A stretch of DNA of 64,000 bases from Isoetes taiwanensis (taxonomy: Eukaryota; Streptophyta; Lycopodiopsida; Isoetales; Isoetaceae), in NCBI GenBank assembly GCA_021234155.1, contig JAJEKV010000133.1, forward strand, positions 731,186 through 795,185, written 5' to 3'. Under the pieces are notes generated by a model. It did not search any database, was not told the DNA's origin, and was given only the letters and a program-made list of their open reading frames with translations. Made by a program: the position numbers and the translations under genes. How positions within the stretch are numbered: position 1 is the stretch's first letter; the number at the start of each line of letters is the position of its first letter. Shown here in pieces: positions 22,960 to 34,724 of the stretch.

Positions 22960-24310
22960 GAATGCTACTGCTGTGTTTGGATGGTGCCTTGCCGTAGACT
23001 ATGTATTCATGTAGTGTTGTATTGTATGGACATCAACATGCCTAAATACTGTTTTAACCCATGGTGTTAGGTCAAGGGGCGCCCATTTAAAAGCGGGTCA
23101 GTTTGACACCACGAAGACCTCAAATGGGCATGCAAGGTGTATGTAGTGGGAATATCCTGTGAATTGTGCCAGGATCCAAAGGCCCAAAAGCTATAATATA
23201 TGGTCTAGCTATAATACACCAATATTCTATCTCGGGAAGGGGCTTGGACAACGCAAGGCTGCTAAAAGTTCCCACAAAAAAAACCCACGCTCCATAGAGA
23301 ATACCGAAGTCGCACATCACCCCTGGACCTGCACATCACCAACAAAAAAACCAATAGAGAAAAAACCTCGAAAAAAGCGAGGGGCTGGTCATGCGTGCCA
23401 CGCAATAAAAAACAACATTTACAATAACATACACATTAAGGGAGGGTGGGTGGGAGTCAAGGGAACTGCTGAGAGAGGAGAAAATGCCGCTGAGAAGTCG
23501 AATAAGAACCTGCAAGAAATAGCGATCCCCAAATGAAGTAGAGCCCCAGAAAATACATGCAATGCATGCATGCAGGCATGGGAGAGATGCATGCTCGCCC
23601 TATTTGAGAATAAGATCCGATGGCTCGGATCGATGGCATTCTCAAATTAGGGCTTGCATGAAACAGACAAAAGCTCCCGACAAAAAGAGAACTTCCTTCA
23701 AAACAAGATCGAGGTCGAAGATCAAAGGATGATGGCAAAAAAAGGACAAGATCGGGGAGGAACATGCTACAACATGGAAATAGATGCGAAAACTGTCAAA
23801 CCAAGCAGGGAGAATCCCTCCCCTGCCTGGTGTCAAAGAAAGAGAGTCAAGGGAACTGCTGAGACAGGAGAAAACGTTGATGAGAAGTCGATGAAGACCC
23901 TGCAAGAAATAGCGTTCCCCAAACGAACTAGAGCCCCAAAAAATGCATGCAATGCATGCATGGAGAGATGCATGTAGCCCTATTCGAGAATACCGATCCG
24001 ATGGCCCGGATCGATGGAAATTTTATTTTCTTTCTCTTTATGTTCAGCACAATGAGGTAAAATGTGGTAGGTCGAAGAACTTTTGGTAGGTCGAAAAACA
24101 TTGGGTGTGTTGATGCCCATATACATATGGGCAAAAAGAGTCAGAGCTATGTGCACATAGGGTCGGCGAAAAAAAGAAAAAAAATCTATTGACCTCAAAA
24201 TGGTCGAAACACTACTGGTTCTGACCAACACAGTAAGCTAATCTCATGTTTTGACTTAAGCAGCATCATTATCAGGTTTCGGCTCAGGTTTTCTCAAGTT
24301 TCAGCTCATG
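22960..24310. other. Non-coding stretch with duplicated blocks
   Basis: No gene. It contains the direct repeats listed at 23450-24015 and GCATGC-rich sequence around 23560 and 23945. Confidence 0.45.
23450..24015 (+). repeat. Direct repeat of about 180 bases, period about 395
   Basis: The segment at about 23455-23640 ('gagtcaagggaactgctgag' to 'ggatcgatgg') recurs at about 23846-24017. It shares 'cctgcaagaaatagcg', 'aatgcatgcatg' and 'gatccgatgg'. Copies differ at scattered sites. Short ORFs in several frames span it but differ between copies, so it is probably non-coding. Confidence 0.75.
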
Positions 24311-26143
24311 CATGCTCTTCTTCCGAAACCCTATTTTGCTGCTCGGATTAGGTATGTTGATTCAAGCTTCTTCATGAGTTATCCAAGTTTTCTTCCAGAG
24401 TTCTATTATCTTGCTTTTCCCTGAGTTTTCTGAGTTTCCAGAGATAAACCTGGAAACTGCTATCTATTCTTTGTATCTACATTCGATTTTTTAGTCTTTA
24501 CATTCTTTCTATGTGCATTTGATCTTTTAGTCTGGGATCAAAGAATGGACGATCCTTCATATGACTCTTTGGCATTAAACTTGCAGGGCGAGAAGTTGCT
24601 TAAAGGTATATCTTTGAAGGGCCCTTTTGAATTTTCCTTGTGGTTTTAGAATAGTTACTGAAATATTGCATTTTAGAATATGTAACTATAGTCCTTGTCA
24701 TTTTTATTTAGGTCTTCTGCAGAAAAAGACTCAATGGACACTATGGAGTAGTGTCATTTGTGATAGGCAACGATCTTTCTTCTTTGCCGTTTCTATTCCT
24801 CATATCTCTAATTACAAAGTGCAATAAGTTACTACACGGTGCATCTTCATCCTGGATTTGAGCACGTTGCATACTCTGTTTTGAACCTCTTCACCTGCAT
24901 AGCAGCGATCGAGAGTCTAATGATGGCTGTTGCAGGAATCCAGGTACGTCACAGGAGCAGGATTCCAGGTACATCTTCTAAATCCTAAACGACTTCAAAA
25001 TCCAAAACATGATGTAAAGAAGCCCAATTTCTTCTCTGCAGGGCATGTTTCTTCTAGTAGCTGGATTTTTTAGATTGCCAAACAACTTGCCAAAACCACT
25101 CTAGAAATATCCATTATCATACATTGGCTTCCATATGTATGGTCTACAGGTACGTTACTATATGTCCTGAATCATGTAGACATCATAATGCAGGGAAGTT
25201 ACGAGAATGATTTCATAGGCCTAAATTTCAAAAACAAGTATGAAGGTCTACCAGACATTCCAAGAATATATCTCCTAGGGGGTGTGTATTAGATAAATAC
25301 AGCACGTTCAAAATGGTGGAACCTTGCCGTGATTTTTCCTCCTTGCTTGCCATTTGGGATACATTCCCCTTTTGCTCCATGGTTTTGGTGCTACATGGGC
25401 AAAGAATCTTTGAAAAATCTCAGCTGCATTGCTATTTCTCTCAATCGAGAGTCCCTTAAGGTAAATTTTATGAACGAAATGATAAATCTTTTGCTTCCCT
25501 TAGTGATTATAGCAGATCTAAAATGCAAAAAGAGATTACAGAAATTTGTTGTTGTAGAGACTCTTCAAATGATACTTTTCTAGACTTGGATGCTGCAACT
25601 AATTTAAATGGGTTTTCTTCTTGCGGGGCAATTGCTATGTTGAATCCAGGGATAGTTATGCAAGTGCAAAACTTTTCTAGACTTGGATGATGCAACTAAT
25701 TTAAATGGGTTTTCTTCTTCGCTGCGATCTCTGCCATGCTTGCCATTGGTCTTGGGTTCCTAACCTTCCTTATCGTGCATTTGGTCAGTGCCATATATTT
25801 TGGATTAGCAAACTGGTTACATTAAGTCAGAGATCTCCCTAGGGGCTTAAGAAGGTGATTTAGGGCGAAATTAGGAAAATGGAATTTAAAAAGAAAAGAT
25901 GCTTGCACAAGTGAGAGAATTTTCCCTGGTCTTTATGAATATTGCATTTACTATTGCATATTGTAATTCGGTATGTTGCATCCCTAGACATGTATTTCCA
26001 TGTGTTCTTCCAATTGGTGGTCCAGATTAGAATGTACAAGTTCTTAAACAAGAGGATGAAGGATGGAGCTTGAAAGCTAAGATCACAAGGAGGGCATTTC
26101 TGAAGGAAGTTTTATCATTCATTTTGATCATTATCCTCCTCAT
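24311..26143 (+). repeat. Duplicated block A (inverted relative to block B)
   Basis: This 1.8 kb block matches, in inverse orientation, 54560-55926 (A 24311-25669) and 48490-48925 (A 25715-26143). It has gene-like structure: ATG with MDDPSYDSLALNLQGEKLLK at 24546, a donor, and an exon with CRDFSSLLAIWDTFPFAPWF ending SLK|gtaaat near 25460. Further on an exon reads EICCCRDSSNDTFLDLDAAT, and the 3' end encodes a hydrophobic C-terminus (see 25720-25836). I do not recognise the gene. Around 25577-25715 a 40-base piece is duplicated at the point where block B is split. Confidence 0.75.
25720..25836 (+). pseudogene. Conserved hydrophobic C-terminus shared by blocks A and B
   Basis: The frame reads FFAAISAMLAIGLGFLTFLI, then VHLVSAIYFGLANWLH and a stop (about 25828). 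The inverted copy at 48805-48920 keeps the same frame and stop position (AHLVSAIYFGFADWSR) despite differences. That suggests a once-coding membrane segment. The gene family is not recognised. No complete ORF exists in either copy. Confidence 0.4.
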
Positions 26144-26212
26144 TGGGCAGTTTTAGTTAACTCAATATCATATCCAACGGGTGTTCTGGTTGCGCAACAA
26201 ATCTTTCGCTAA

Positions 26213-26369
26213 ATTTGAATTTGTGATAAGATACTTGTTGACCGCTTCTAAGAAATAACGTGTCAGTCAGTCGATCACTTTGAGCTTAGGCTTTTGCTTA
26301 ATTTGAATTTGTGATAGGATACTCGTTGGCTTCTTCTAAAAAATAACACTTCAGTTAGTCAATCACTAT
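26213..26369 (+). repeat. Two-copy tandem repeat, period 88
   Basis: The phrase beginning 'atttgaatttgtgata' at 26213 recurs at 26301 and continues through 'agtca(g/a)tcactt'. It is diverged and non-coding. Confidence 0.65.
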
Positions 26370-27600
26370 TGTCTTGTGACATGCTATATCCAATGCATTT
26401 TTTGATGTAGGTGATGGTAGATAACCTCAAAGTCATTCAGTCACCACAAAGTAAGCATGGTAGGGGGTGACACCTTTATTCATCCCGATTCCTTTACATT
26501 TAATTAAGCACATGGAGCTGGTTTATAGGTAAAAATGTACATATTCTTGGAGGTCCAAAGCAAAATTTGGTGATCGCATTTTTGTTCATTACGTGACATT
26601 TAAATCATCATCACATTATAACAAGAGAATTGAATTAAGAAAATTCCCTTTCCTCACAAAACAATGCCTAGCCTATACTATCTTGGACAAAAGCCATATA
26701 GAACAAACATGCCTGCCGATCAATTCCCTCTATAGAAGTATCAATATATATAGTGGCTACCTCCTAGGTTTACTTTTGTCCTTCTAGACAAGGGCTCTGC
26801 ACAATGGACTATCTTCCTGCCTCCAAGAAGACAATTTCTAAGTACTCTTATAAACCCTTAGGTTATGGACTTATTAGTGGAAGTTGGATGAGTGCTATGC
26901 CATCACATGTGCTCCTCTTCGTTTCTTTATTTCTTTGTTTTATTTCTGATCTTGGAAAGCACCATTGTCGGAATCTTCTTACCGAGGTTCTCTCTTACCT
27001 AGGCCTTGGACCACCACATTGCGACCCCTGCACCCCTGTTATTATTGCTCCTTGAGTAGCTCTGCAATATCCTTTGTGCAAAGAGGGGATGTAGCAATAG
27101 TTGTCGCTGGTCAATGCTCGATTTGAGTTTGTCTGTTGTCTTGTTGCCTAAGTGAGCTAGGAGTTTCGTTAGCTTGCCCTTGTGGGCAACATTTGCACGT
27201 CTTGTTTGATGAAGCAACCTGACATGGGTAGTAGTTGTGTTGTCCACATTAGTCTGCAATGCTTGGAGTTGAGAGCTTAGCTTTTGTTGCCTCAACCTAT
27301 GCCTCTCCAATTGTTGCATGCAATGGCACAACTGCACATGAGCGTCAGCATGAAGTCCCTTACCTTGCAAAACAATGGTCTTGTGCAGCTCCCATCATTT
27401 CACGGTCCCAATTGGAGGAGCATTCTTCCAACTTCTGATGTCTGAGGTCGCCTCTATATCTTCAGCAAATTTTGCCATGTCTAGAGTGATAATCTTGTCT
27501 TGTAGGGGCGAAAAATGTCGTTGCTGCAATTGACTTTTTGTGAAGTTTATTTGAACAGTTTGTTGGATCCTAGCAGTCATCTCCACAACTTACATTTGAA
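26370..27600. other. Mostly non-coding, possible decayed retroelement coding
   Basis: Minus-strand ORFs at 26999-27370 (Gln/His-rich, 123 codons) and 27395-27586 lie directly downstream of the gypsy gag remnant on the same strand. They may be decayed parts of that element, but no protease or reverse transcriptase motif is visible. Confidence 0.35.
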
Positions 27601-27639
27601 GTTGTGATCTATTCTCCTTAAATCTCCTCCTCAAAACAC

Positions 27640-28662
27640 TCATTGTCATGAAATATGGTATCTTCTTTGAGAATCCATCGTATGCTTCTTGGATCCAACT
27701 ACAAATTTAGGCTTAGATTGTTCAGACTTCTTTCTTTTGAAAAACCTAGATTTCTTCTTTGAGAACTTCCGAGGCGTCCTCTTAAAGGACTCATGCTCTT
27801 CCCCAAGCTGACAAGCCAACATTATCGCCGTCTCAAAATCCTCAGGCTTCAATCCGATTTTTGCTTTTTAAGAGCAACATTGGATAAAACACCTAAAAAG
27901 AAATCATTTTGTCGAGCCTCGGATATATCTCCAACCCTGTGGATATAACCCCATGCCTTATTGATGTAAGCACTGGGAGAAGTTGTCTTTTTATAGTACC
28001 ACAACTTCTCAAACACATCACGAGCATCATGCTGAGATGCATACTCCCCAATAAAGTACTTTCTAAAATCAGACTAGGTATTAACCTCCTTTTTCGCAGT
28101 AGAACCATTCCACCAACTATAGGCGTCCGATTTTAGTCGCATCTATGCAATAAACAATCGCACCTTGTCTCCTTTAATGGTAGCCTAAAAAAAGGTCTCA
28201 AGCTTGTCAATCCAAGATGTCACCTCCTTAGCAGTACCTTTCCCATCTCCAATCCGGGATCTTGGCGCATTCGAAATTGCGTATGTCCTCCTTGTTCAAT
28301 CCAGAACTTTTCAGTGACTGCTCCACAACAGCACTAATACCAACTACATGTGGGTCTACCACCACTATGAGAGGCTTTCCTTTCTCTGCAAACTTTCCAT
28401 GGCCATCCTTGCCAGCAAGGGTCTCCAATACGGTTCTCATAGCAACCTGTGCGTCAAAAACTACCTTGAGGCTGTATTGCACACCCTGTAAATCCTCATC
28501 CAATTTCGTCTGCATGGATTTCAAATTCTTTTGGGTCTCCTATATGCGAGAAGCCAGCCCTCGTACATCAGATTTCTCCGCCATTAAAGTCGTTTGCCTT
28601 GCTATAGTATATGCGGCTGCACTAGTCTCATCGTGTTCCATCTCAACTATTCAAGGTCCAAG
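27640..28662 (-). pseudogene. Ty3/gypsy gag remnant
   Basis: Read on the minus strand from about 28640, the frame gives MKSMQTKLDEDLQGVQYSLK and a linker. It then gives the capsid-type stretch WIDKLETFF, GDKVRLFIA, MRLKSDAYSWWNGS, FRKYFIGEYASQHDARDVFE and AYINKAWGYIHRVGDISEA, and ends in a Lys-rich tail (KFSKKKSRFFKRKKSEQSKP). This is the retrotransposon gag layout: N-terminal coil, capsid with a central Trp pair, basic nucleic-acid-binding tail. No CCHC knuckle is seen. Several stops and frame changes make it non-functional. A matching primer-binding site lies just upstream at about 28667. Confidence 0.8.
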
Positions 28663-28666
28663 CCGC

Positions 28667-28684
28667 AAATCAGGCTCTGATACT
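28667..28684 (-). promoter_or_regulatory. Retroelement primer-binding site (initiator Met tRNA)
   Basis: The minus strand reads AGTATCAGAGCC, one mismatch from the plant initiator-Met tRNA complement TGGTATCAGAGC. It sits immediately upstream of the gag remnant. The LTR should end just before it, at about 28690 ('cataaca' on the minus strand). Confidence 0.65.
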
Positions 28685-28690
28685 ACTGTT

Positions 28691-30480
28691 ATGAATCAAA
28701 ATTTTAGTACCAAAATTTTTGATTTGTATTCACATCAAACCATCCAAATGCTAAAATCTTCAAAATCTCCAAATCCAAAATCTTCCCAAAATTGAGACAT
28801 AATCGCAAAATAAGTGAATACTGAGTAAATGAGATAATCGATGCATTTTCTGTTATTTCTAAAGGAAAAGAAGATAATTTTATGTGTGACAATCTTGTAG
28901 TTGATAGCGGAGTCAGGAGATTAGTAGTTTAATCTATTGAACTGCTCAAGAACATATTGCAAGAAATTGAAGGGAGTGGACTGCTGCAGCTCACTGATCT
29001 CCAAAGGAATATTATTGACATACAAAACGTTTTATGTGTCTCTAGTTTATCAAAAATCTGTTTATGTTAGTCAGTTAGCAGATTTGGGGTATAGTATCAA
29101 CTTTGACTCAAAGGCTTGTAAAATCTATTTTGTAAATAAATTAAAATTCTTGGCTTAGAGATGTGGCAATCTTTTTCAAATGAAAGGCAGTACTTGTTGT
29201 TGAATGTGTTCCTGGTAAAACCTTCAACCTCGGTGGTTTAGAACCTCCAGATTGCTTGAGACAACCACTCTGAGTAAAAAAATCCAAAGAGAAAAGCTCA
29301 AACAATTGTTAAGAGCAGCTTTCCCTAAAGAGAAAAACGTTTGCCTTGCAAGAACGCATGCCAAATGCAAACTAAAGGGATTTTGCTCATGATTCTTGAT
29401 TCTAGAGATGCATAAGATCTTGAAGGATGTTGGAAAAAAGGTCAGATGGATTTGGTTAAGGGCAAGCTTGTCAAATAGGCACTCCGGACCAGGTCAATTT
29501 TTGGTCAATATCCCTGGCAGAGAGCTAGATTTTTAAACTCGTTACAGATAGCCTCTTTTTGTGATCTGATGCTTCAATGCTCTTCTAAAATATTTGCACA
29601 CAGTGTTCCAGAAAGCTCTTTGCAAAAAGAAATGTGTCTTTTTGGAATTTGTGATTTTTTTGATAACTGCCTGTCACAAAGTATGAACAGCAGAAAAGTT
29701 TGGAACCGTTGGATGTTTGGATGCACTTTTTTGCTTTATGCAATATCTATGTCTACAATGACTATGCTGATGAATTGATAAAAGCTATTTGAGCAGTATA
29801 TAAGTGTGGAATAGCACTCACAGATCAATGAGACTATGATGCAGACTTAAAGCTATGCTAATGAATCAAGCAAACATTATGCCCATCATGCACTTGTACT
29901 CTAGGTGTTTATATGCAATGCCCGTACTTCCCTCTTTTTTCAGAATAAGATGCAAAAAGCGAAATAATGTATGAGGATTGACATCTGTCACAAAATCAAT
30001 AGGAAACTCTCATAAACTTGTCAACAAGACTCGGATTTTCATTTAGCTCAGGATCACGCACGCAAACAATAACAATCCTAAGCTCTAAGTCTTGGGCACA
30101 GGATAAAAAAGGTATACAATCAAGATAACAGCATAAATCTATCAATAATTCATGCGAAACATCAGGTCTGGAAGGCAGAAACAAGCTCCAAATGTGTAAG
30201 CCGGTCCTTCTTCAAGGTAGTTGATCAGTCTTTCACCTCAAAGCACTCGAAAATCTTCTGTGCACAGGAGCCTCTTTTAAAATTCCCCTGTTTCATCCAG
30301 TTCTTGGCTAATTCGGCCCAATGCTCTGTCTTTTAGCTTCTATGATGCATTCTTGGTGTTATATACGACAATTCGGCAGCTTAAAGTCATAATCAGGTGG
30401 TTACTTCAAGCTAATTTGCCAGATCTTGGCATTTCCAAGAATTAGAGTTCTTGCCAGTTCTGTCGAGATATCCCACAAGC
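28691..30480. other. Possible LTR followed by gene-free sequence
   Basis: The first part may be the 5' LTR of the minus-strand gag element, but no second LTR copy is present to define it. A 62-codon minus-strand ORF at 29996-30184 has protein-like composition (PELNENPSLVDKFMRVSY) and could be an exon relic of an unidentified gene. Confidence 0.35.
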
Positions 30481-31770
30481 CGAAGTCAACTGGGAAGACC
30501 AGGGTATATAACGAAAATTAAAACCAATATTATTAATAATTGGCGTGTTATAGCCACGTGGGCCTCGGTACCTCCACCGCCCCACACGCCCGGATGTACC
30601 AGGTGGCAGGGGGTGATTGGCTAAGGAATCTAGGCTGGGGGAGGGGGGTAAATAGGAAACATTTTTTGCAAAATAGGCTAAGGCATGATTCCCAAGAAGC
30701 AAAATTTGAAGGCCAAAATAAGCGATTTTTTTTATTTTCTTTTTTGCAAAAAGGATCTTTTTTATGCTCTAGAGGATGTTGGAATCTTTTTTAGCCCTTT
30801 TGAATTTTGGCCTTGAAAGGGAGTAAAGGGATGGTGATGTGGCATGTGGGCATGATGACTTGGCAATGTGAGAATGACATGGTAAACAAAGGTGATGAGG
30901 TGTCAAACAACTTGGCTAAGAATATTTTTTGTAGTCAAAACTTGAGATGAGGTGGACATGATATGTATGATGTGGAAGTGTTAGTGATGATGTGGCAAAA
31001 TGATGTGTCCCCCTTATGGATTCAACCATGTAATTTGAAGAACTTTTGCAAAAGATAGAATTTCAATGGAGTGACACGTGCATGGTGTGACATGGCAATG
31101 TGGATGACATGTATGGTGACTTGGCCTCTTTAAGTGTTGTCATAGGTCAATTTAAGCATTAATGCATACAATTTGCATTTTCTAGGCAAATTTTGATTTT
31201 TAAGTGCTTCCCTTAGGAATTTTGCACTCTCTCTCATTTTTTTACTTTTAAAGAGAGGAAGTTGACCTTTGACCATGTGTATGACCAAGTCAAATGGATA
31301 TTTGTGCTTCAATGAGATGGTGAGGGCATGGTAAGTGTGTGTGGGATATGAGTGACATGTAAAGGGAAAGTTTTTACTAGAAAAAATCTTCTAGGCCAAT
31401 TTTGACTTGGGAGATGAAATGTAAGCATGGAACTTGGGGTGTCATGAGCATCTCTTCATGGTAGGGTTTAGGATGGGAATCAAAGGACATAATTATGCCA
31501 AGAACTCAAATAGTAGCAATACATGCCAAGAACTCTTCAAGGGGTCTTCAAATCTTCAAATTTTTGCTTGAATCACCTTCATGACTTGCTTGTGTGACCT
31601 TCAAATGTCCTCACTTTGCTCTTCAAATCTTCTTATCAAAGTGTGCAAAGATGCATTCTCCTTGTATATCTAAGTTCAAATCAAGGTATGAGCATGAGAA
31701 TATGAAAATGTGTCTTGCTCTTCCATGCTGCCATAGTATGGCAGCACTTGTATAAGTGTAAATTCAGTTA
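30481..31770. other. Non-coding, GATGTGG-rich stretch
   Basis: A short GC-rich piece (about 30545-30645) is followed by sequence with many variants of 'gatgtggcatg' or 'gatgacatg' between 30830 and 31120. No coding recognised. It could be LTR or leader sequence of the copia element that starts near 31780. Confidence 0.4.
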
Positions 31771-31779
31771 ACACACATG

Positions 31780-33303
31780 ATGTGGAGTTGTGGCATAACA
31801 AATTGGCCCATACCAACTGTAACAACATGAGACTCTTGGCCAATAAGGGTTGGATAGAATGTTATGGCAATAAAAACAGAAATTTTGTGTGTGAAGCATG
31901 CATCCTTGGGGAGTTGAACAGATTGCCATTTACAAAATCCAAATATAGAGCAAAGATCTCTTTTGAACTTGTTCACAATAATTTATGTGGGCCTTTAAAT
32001 GTGAAAAGCATATTCAGCAAGACATATTTTATCTCTTTTATAGACGATTATGCCAGAAAATGTATTTGCTACTGTCTATCTTGAAAATCACAAGCTCTGA
32101 CAGCTTTAAGACTACTTGTGACAGAAGTAGAAAGGGAAACATGAAGGGAAGTAAAGTGCATTACATCAGATCGACGAGGAGAGTATTTGTCAAGCAAGTT
32201 TAAGCATTTTTGCATCACTGATGGGATTAAAAGACAACCAACATGCAGGTACAGTCAGCAGCAAAATGGAGCTGCAGAAAGAAAAAATAGGACAATCATG
32301 GATGCAGTTAGAATAACGATCAAATTCAGTGGTCTACCTAATTATCTTTGAAAGAAAGAAAGAAAGAATGATTTTTATCGTCCAGGAGACCAATCGGCCT
32401 ATGGGACCCAATGAAGGAGCGCAACAAACTTATTATAGCAATCACATTCAAAATAAGCTACCATCTACCAGACTACAAGGTAATGTGCCCCAAATTCTAT
32501 GGCCAAATTCAAATGAAAAAGTGAGCTTTGATATGTTCAAAATATATGGATGTTTAGTCTATACACACATGCCTTCTGAGCTTAGAAAGAAGTTAGACAG
32601 TAAAGCAGTAGTTGGGTTTCTAGTAGGATATGACCAAGAATCAAAGGTATATAGAATATTCTTATGAAAAACAAAGGGGGTTTTGATCAATCGAGGTTGT
32701 AGAAGGTATTATCTACAAGGACAAGTATTCAAAAGTGATTGGAAATAAATAATAAAAAAGTAAAAACTGATAAAAATGTACAGTTTGGCATTGATCCTCT
32801 TGAAAATGATGACACACAAGAACATGAAACCATTCATACTAATCATGCAGATGACAATGTAGATAAACTATGAGGACAGTAAAAAATGGCTTGAATGCCA
32901 TGAAAAATGAGTTAGTGTCTTTTGACAAAACAGACTTATGAAACAATAGAATGCCCTAAAAACCAAATAATAATGGGAGTACATGGTTGTATAAAATCCA
33001 AACTAATGCAAATAAGAAGTAAGAGATACAAGGCCAGATTGGTAGCAAGAGGGTACACTAGAAAAAAAGGCAGAGGTTATGGAGAAACATACTCATCCAT
33101 TGTAAAATTGACAAGCTTGAGATTACTACTCAGCTTAGCAAATGCAATGAATCTGGATTTACATCACATAGATGTGAAAACTGCTTTTTTGAATGCAAAA
33201 CTGGAGGAAAAAGGTGTCTATGAGGCATCTGCCAGGATTTGAGATCGAAAAGGGAAAGTATGGAGGCTCAACAAGGTTGTATATGGCTTAAAACAATCAC
33301 CCT
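31780..33303 (+). pseudogene. Ty1/copia polyprotein remnant, left part
   Basis: In order: the GAG-pre-integrase zinc region (LWHNKLAHTN, FVCEACILGELNRLPF); integrase core (SFIDDYARK, then TCRYSQQQNGAAERKNRTIM at about 32240-32300); a C-terminal integrase segment (FKIYGCLVYTHMPSELRKKL, VGFLVGYDQESKVYRIF at 32520-32665); and the start of reverse transcriptase (YKARLVARGYTRKKG, HHIDVKTAFLNAKLEE, VYGLKQSP). This gag-PR-IN-RT order defines Ty1/copia. Multiple frameshifts and stops are present. At 33303 the frame is cut by a nested gypsy element and resumes at 37695. Confidence 0.9.
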
Positions 33304-33304
33304 A

Positions 33305-34228
33305 GTTCTCAGCCGAATTCGAACCTGGGTCTCTAAAATAATAGCTTTAAATCTTAACCAACTAGGCTACAATATCCTTATAGATTAAACAAAGAAAAAA
33401 TTAACTAAGAACGATATCGACAGAATTAAAAGGGCATAACAGAGGCTTGTATTGCGCAGACCATGGCCGGAATTGCAAATATGGACGGAACAAGTAAAAG
33501 AAGAAGCGGAACATGCCGTTCTTCATAAAATACATGCCATCTGATGTTTTGAATCAAGATTGAGCTTCGGTTAGAGCCTGCACAGAAGATTAGGTTCTAT
33601 CTTCAAGCTTTTAGGTATGCAAACAGAGCTTGAGGAAGCTTTAGGTGGAATGATCTGCAACCGAGATCCATATCTGAAAACATTCTGGAAGAAAGCAGAG
33701 ATGATTAGGAGGCATCTGCTTAGAGTACGGCAGAGGTTAAATTTAAGAAAAATCCCTTTCTGGAGAAGCAAAGCAGGAGAATATAAAGAAAAGGAAACAC
33801 ATTCAAATCATGGTGCAAAGAACTTCAAGGTCTGGCTCCGGTTAACCCACCAGTTCTGATTTTTCTCTTCTATAACAAGGCTTGATGGCGCAGGCATAAG
33901 CTTTTTGAATTTTCGATCCACAAAAGATGTTTTTCTTTTATAATATTATAATGCTAAAGTTAGAGAAATATCCTCCCCTTTCCAATTAATAGGAGAAATC
34001 TTCCTATTCTTACAGATTCCTAACTAATTAATCTCCCCTCATCTTAGCTTCGCTATTCTAATTCAGATATTCCCTCTATTTCCTCTAAATATCTACTGTA
34101 CCATAGTATAAATACCATATTCAACTTGTTTCCCAACTATTGCTATTCTTTTCTGTAATTTATTGTTCCTAACCTATGGTTAAGACTCAAAACGTTAACT
34201 TGTCCATCAACCCCCGAGGTGCGTCACA
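33305..34228 (-). repeat. 3' LTR of the nested element (truncated)
   Basis: Matches 36745-37694. On the minus strand it starts TGTGACGCACC right after the polypurine tract. It ends abruptly at 33305 within copia sequence, without the portion present at 36086-36744 in the other LTR. Confidence 0.8.
33313..33376 (-). other. tRNA-like module inside the LTR (left copy)
   Basis: The minus strand has TAGCCTAGTTGG, a full match to the Pol III A-box consensus. After 32 bases comes GGTTCGAATTC, a B box. The 44-base start-to-start distance is what a tRNA has. The T-stem is imperfect and no CCA or acceptor pairing is evident, so it is a tRNA-derived (SINE-like) sequence, not a functional tRNA. Confidence 0.6.
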
Positions 34229-34242
34229 TTTTCTCCCACACT
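34229..34242 (-). promoter_or_regulatory. Polypurine tract
   Basis: The minus strand reads GTGGGAGAAAA directly before TGTGACGC, the LTR start. Such purine runs prime plus-strand synthesis in LTR elements. Confidence 0.7.
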
Positions 34243-34724
34243 AAAAATTTACCCATGTCCTCATGGAAAAAACTCATAGTTAAGTTCACACGCTTGTACT
34301 TTCCTCTGGTAAATCTTTCACACTCCAGACACTTATAAGTACTCCAACTTTGTTATGGCAAGCAAGATTGCGCACAAACACAAGGCACCTATTGATTGCA
34401 TTTCCACTTCTTTAGATTTGTCAAGCTTCCTCCATAGTATTGTTAAACTTCCAAGTGTAAATTCTGGTCAGCATCATACTACATCCTTAATCAAGAACTG
34501 AATGGAAGATTCTCAAACTTTACCTGGAACACAAATCACACTAGTTTGGGTCTACAGGTGCATTCCCATCAGTAGCTGTATATACATGCATGGGCTCTTG
34601 GACTACGTCTTCAATGGTAATTGCTCGAGCATGCATGGGTTGTTTGCCTCGGTTATCCTCTGGGGTACTTCCACCCTGCGGATTGGATATGCCATAAGCA
34701 ATCCGATGTTCTTATAACTTCTGG

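Noticed and set aside
28262-28795. 177-codon plus-strand ORF
   Set aside because: Antisense shadow of the gypsy gag remnant, which has clear capsid motifs on the minus strand.
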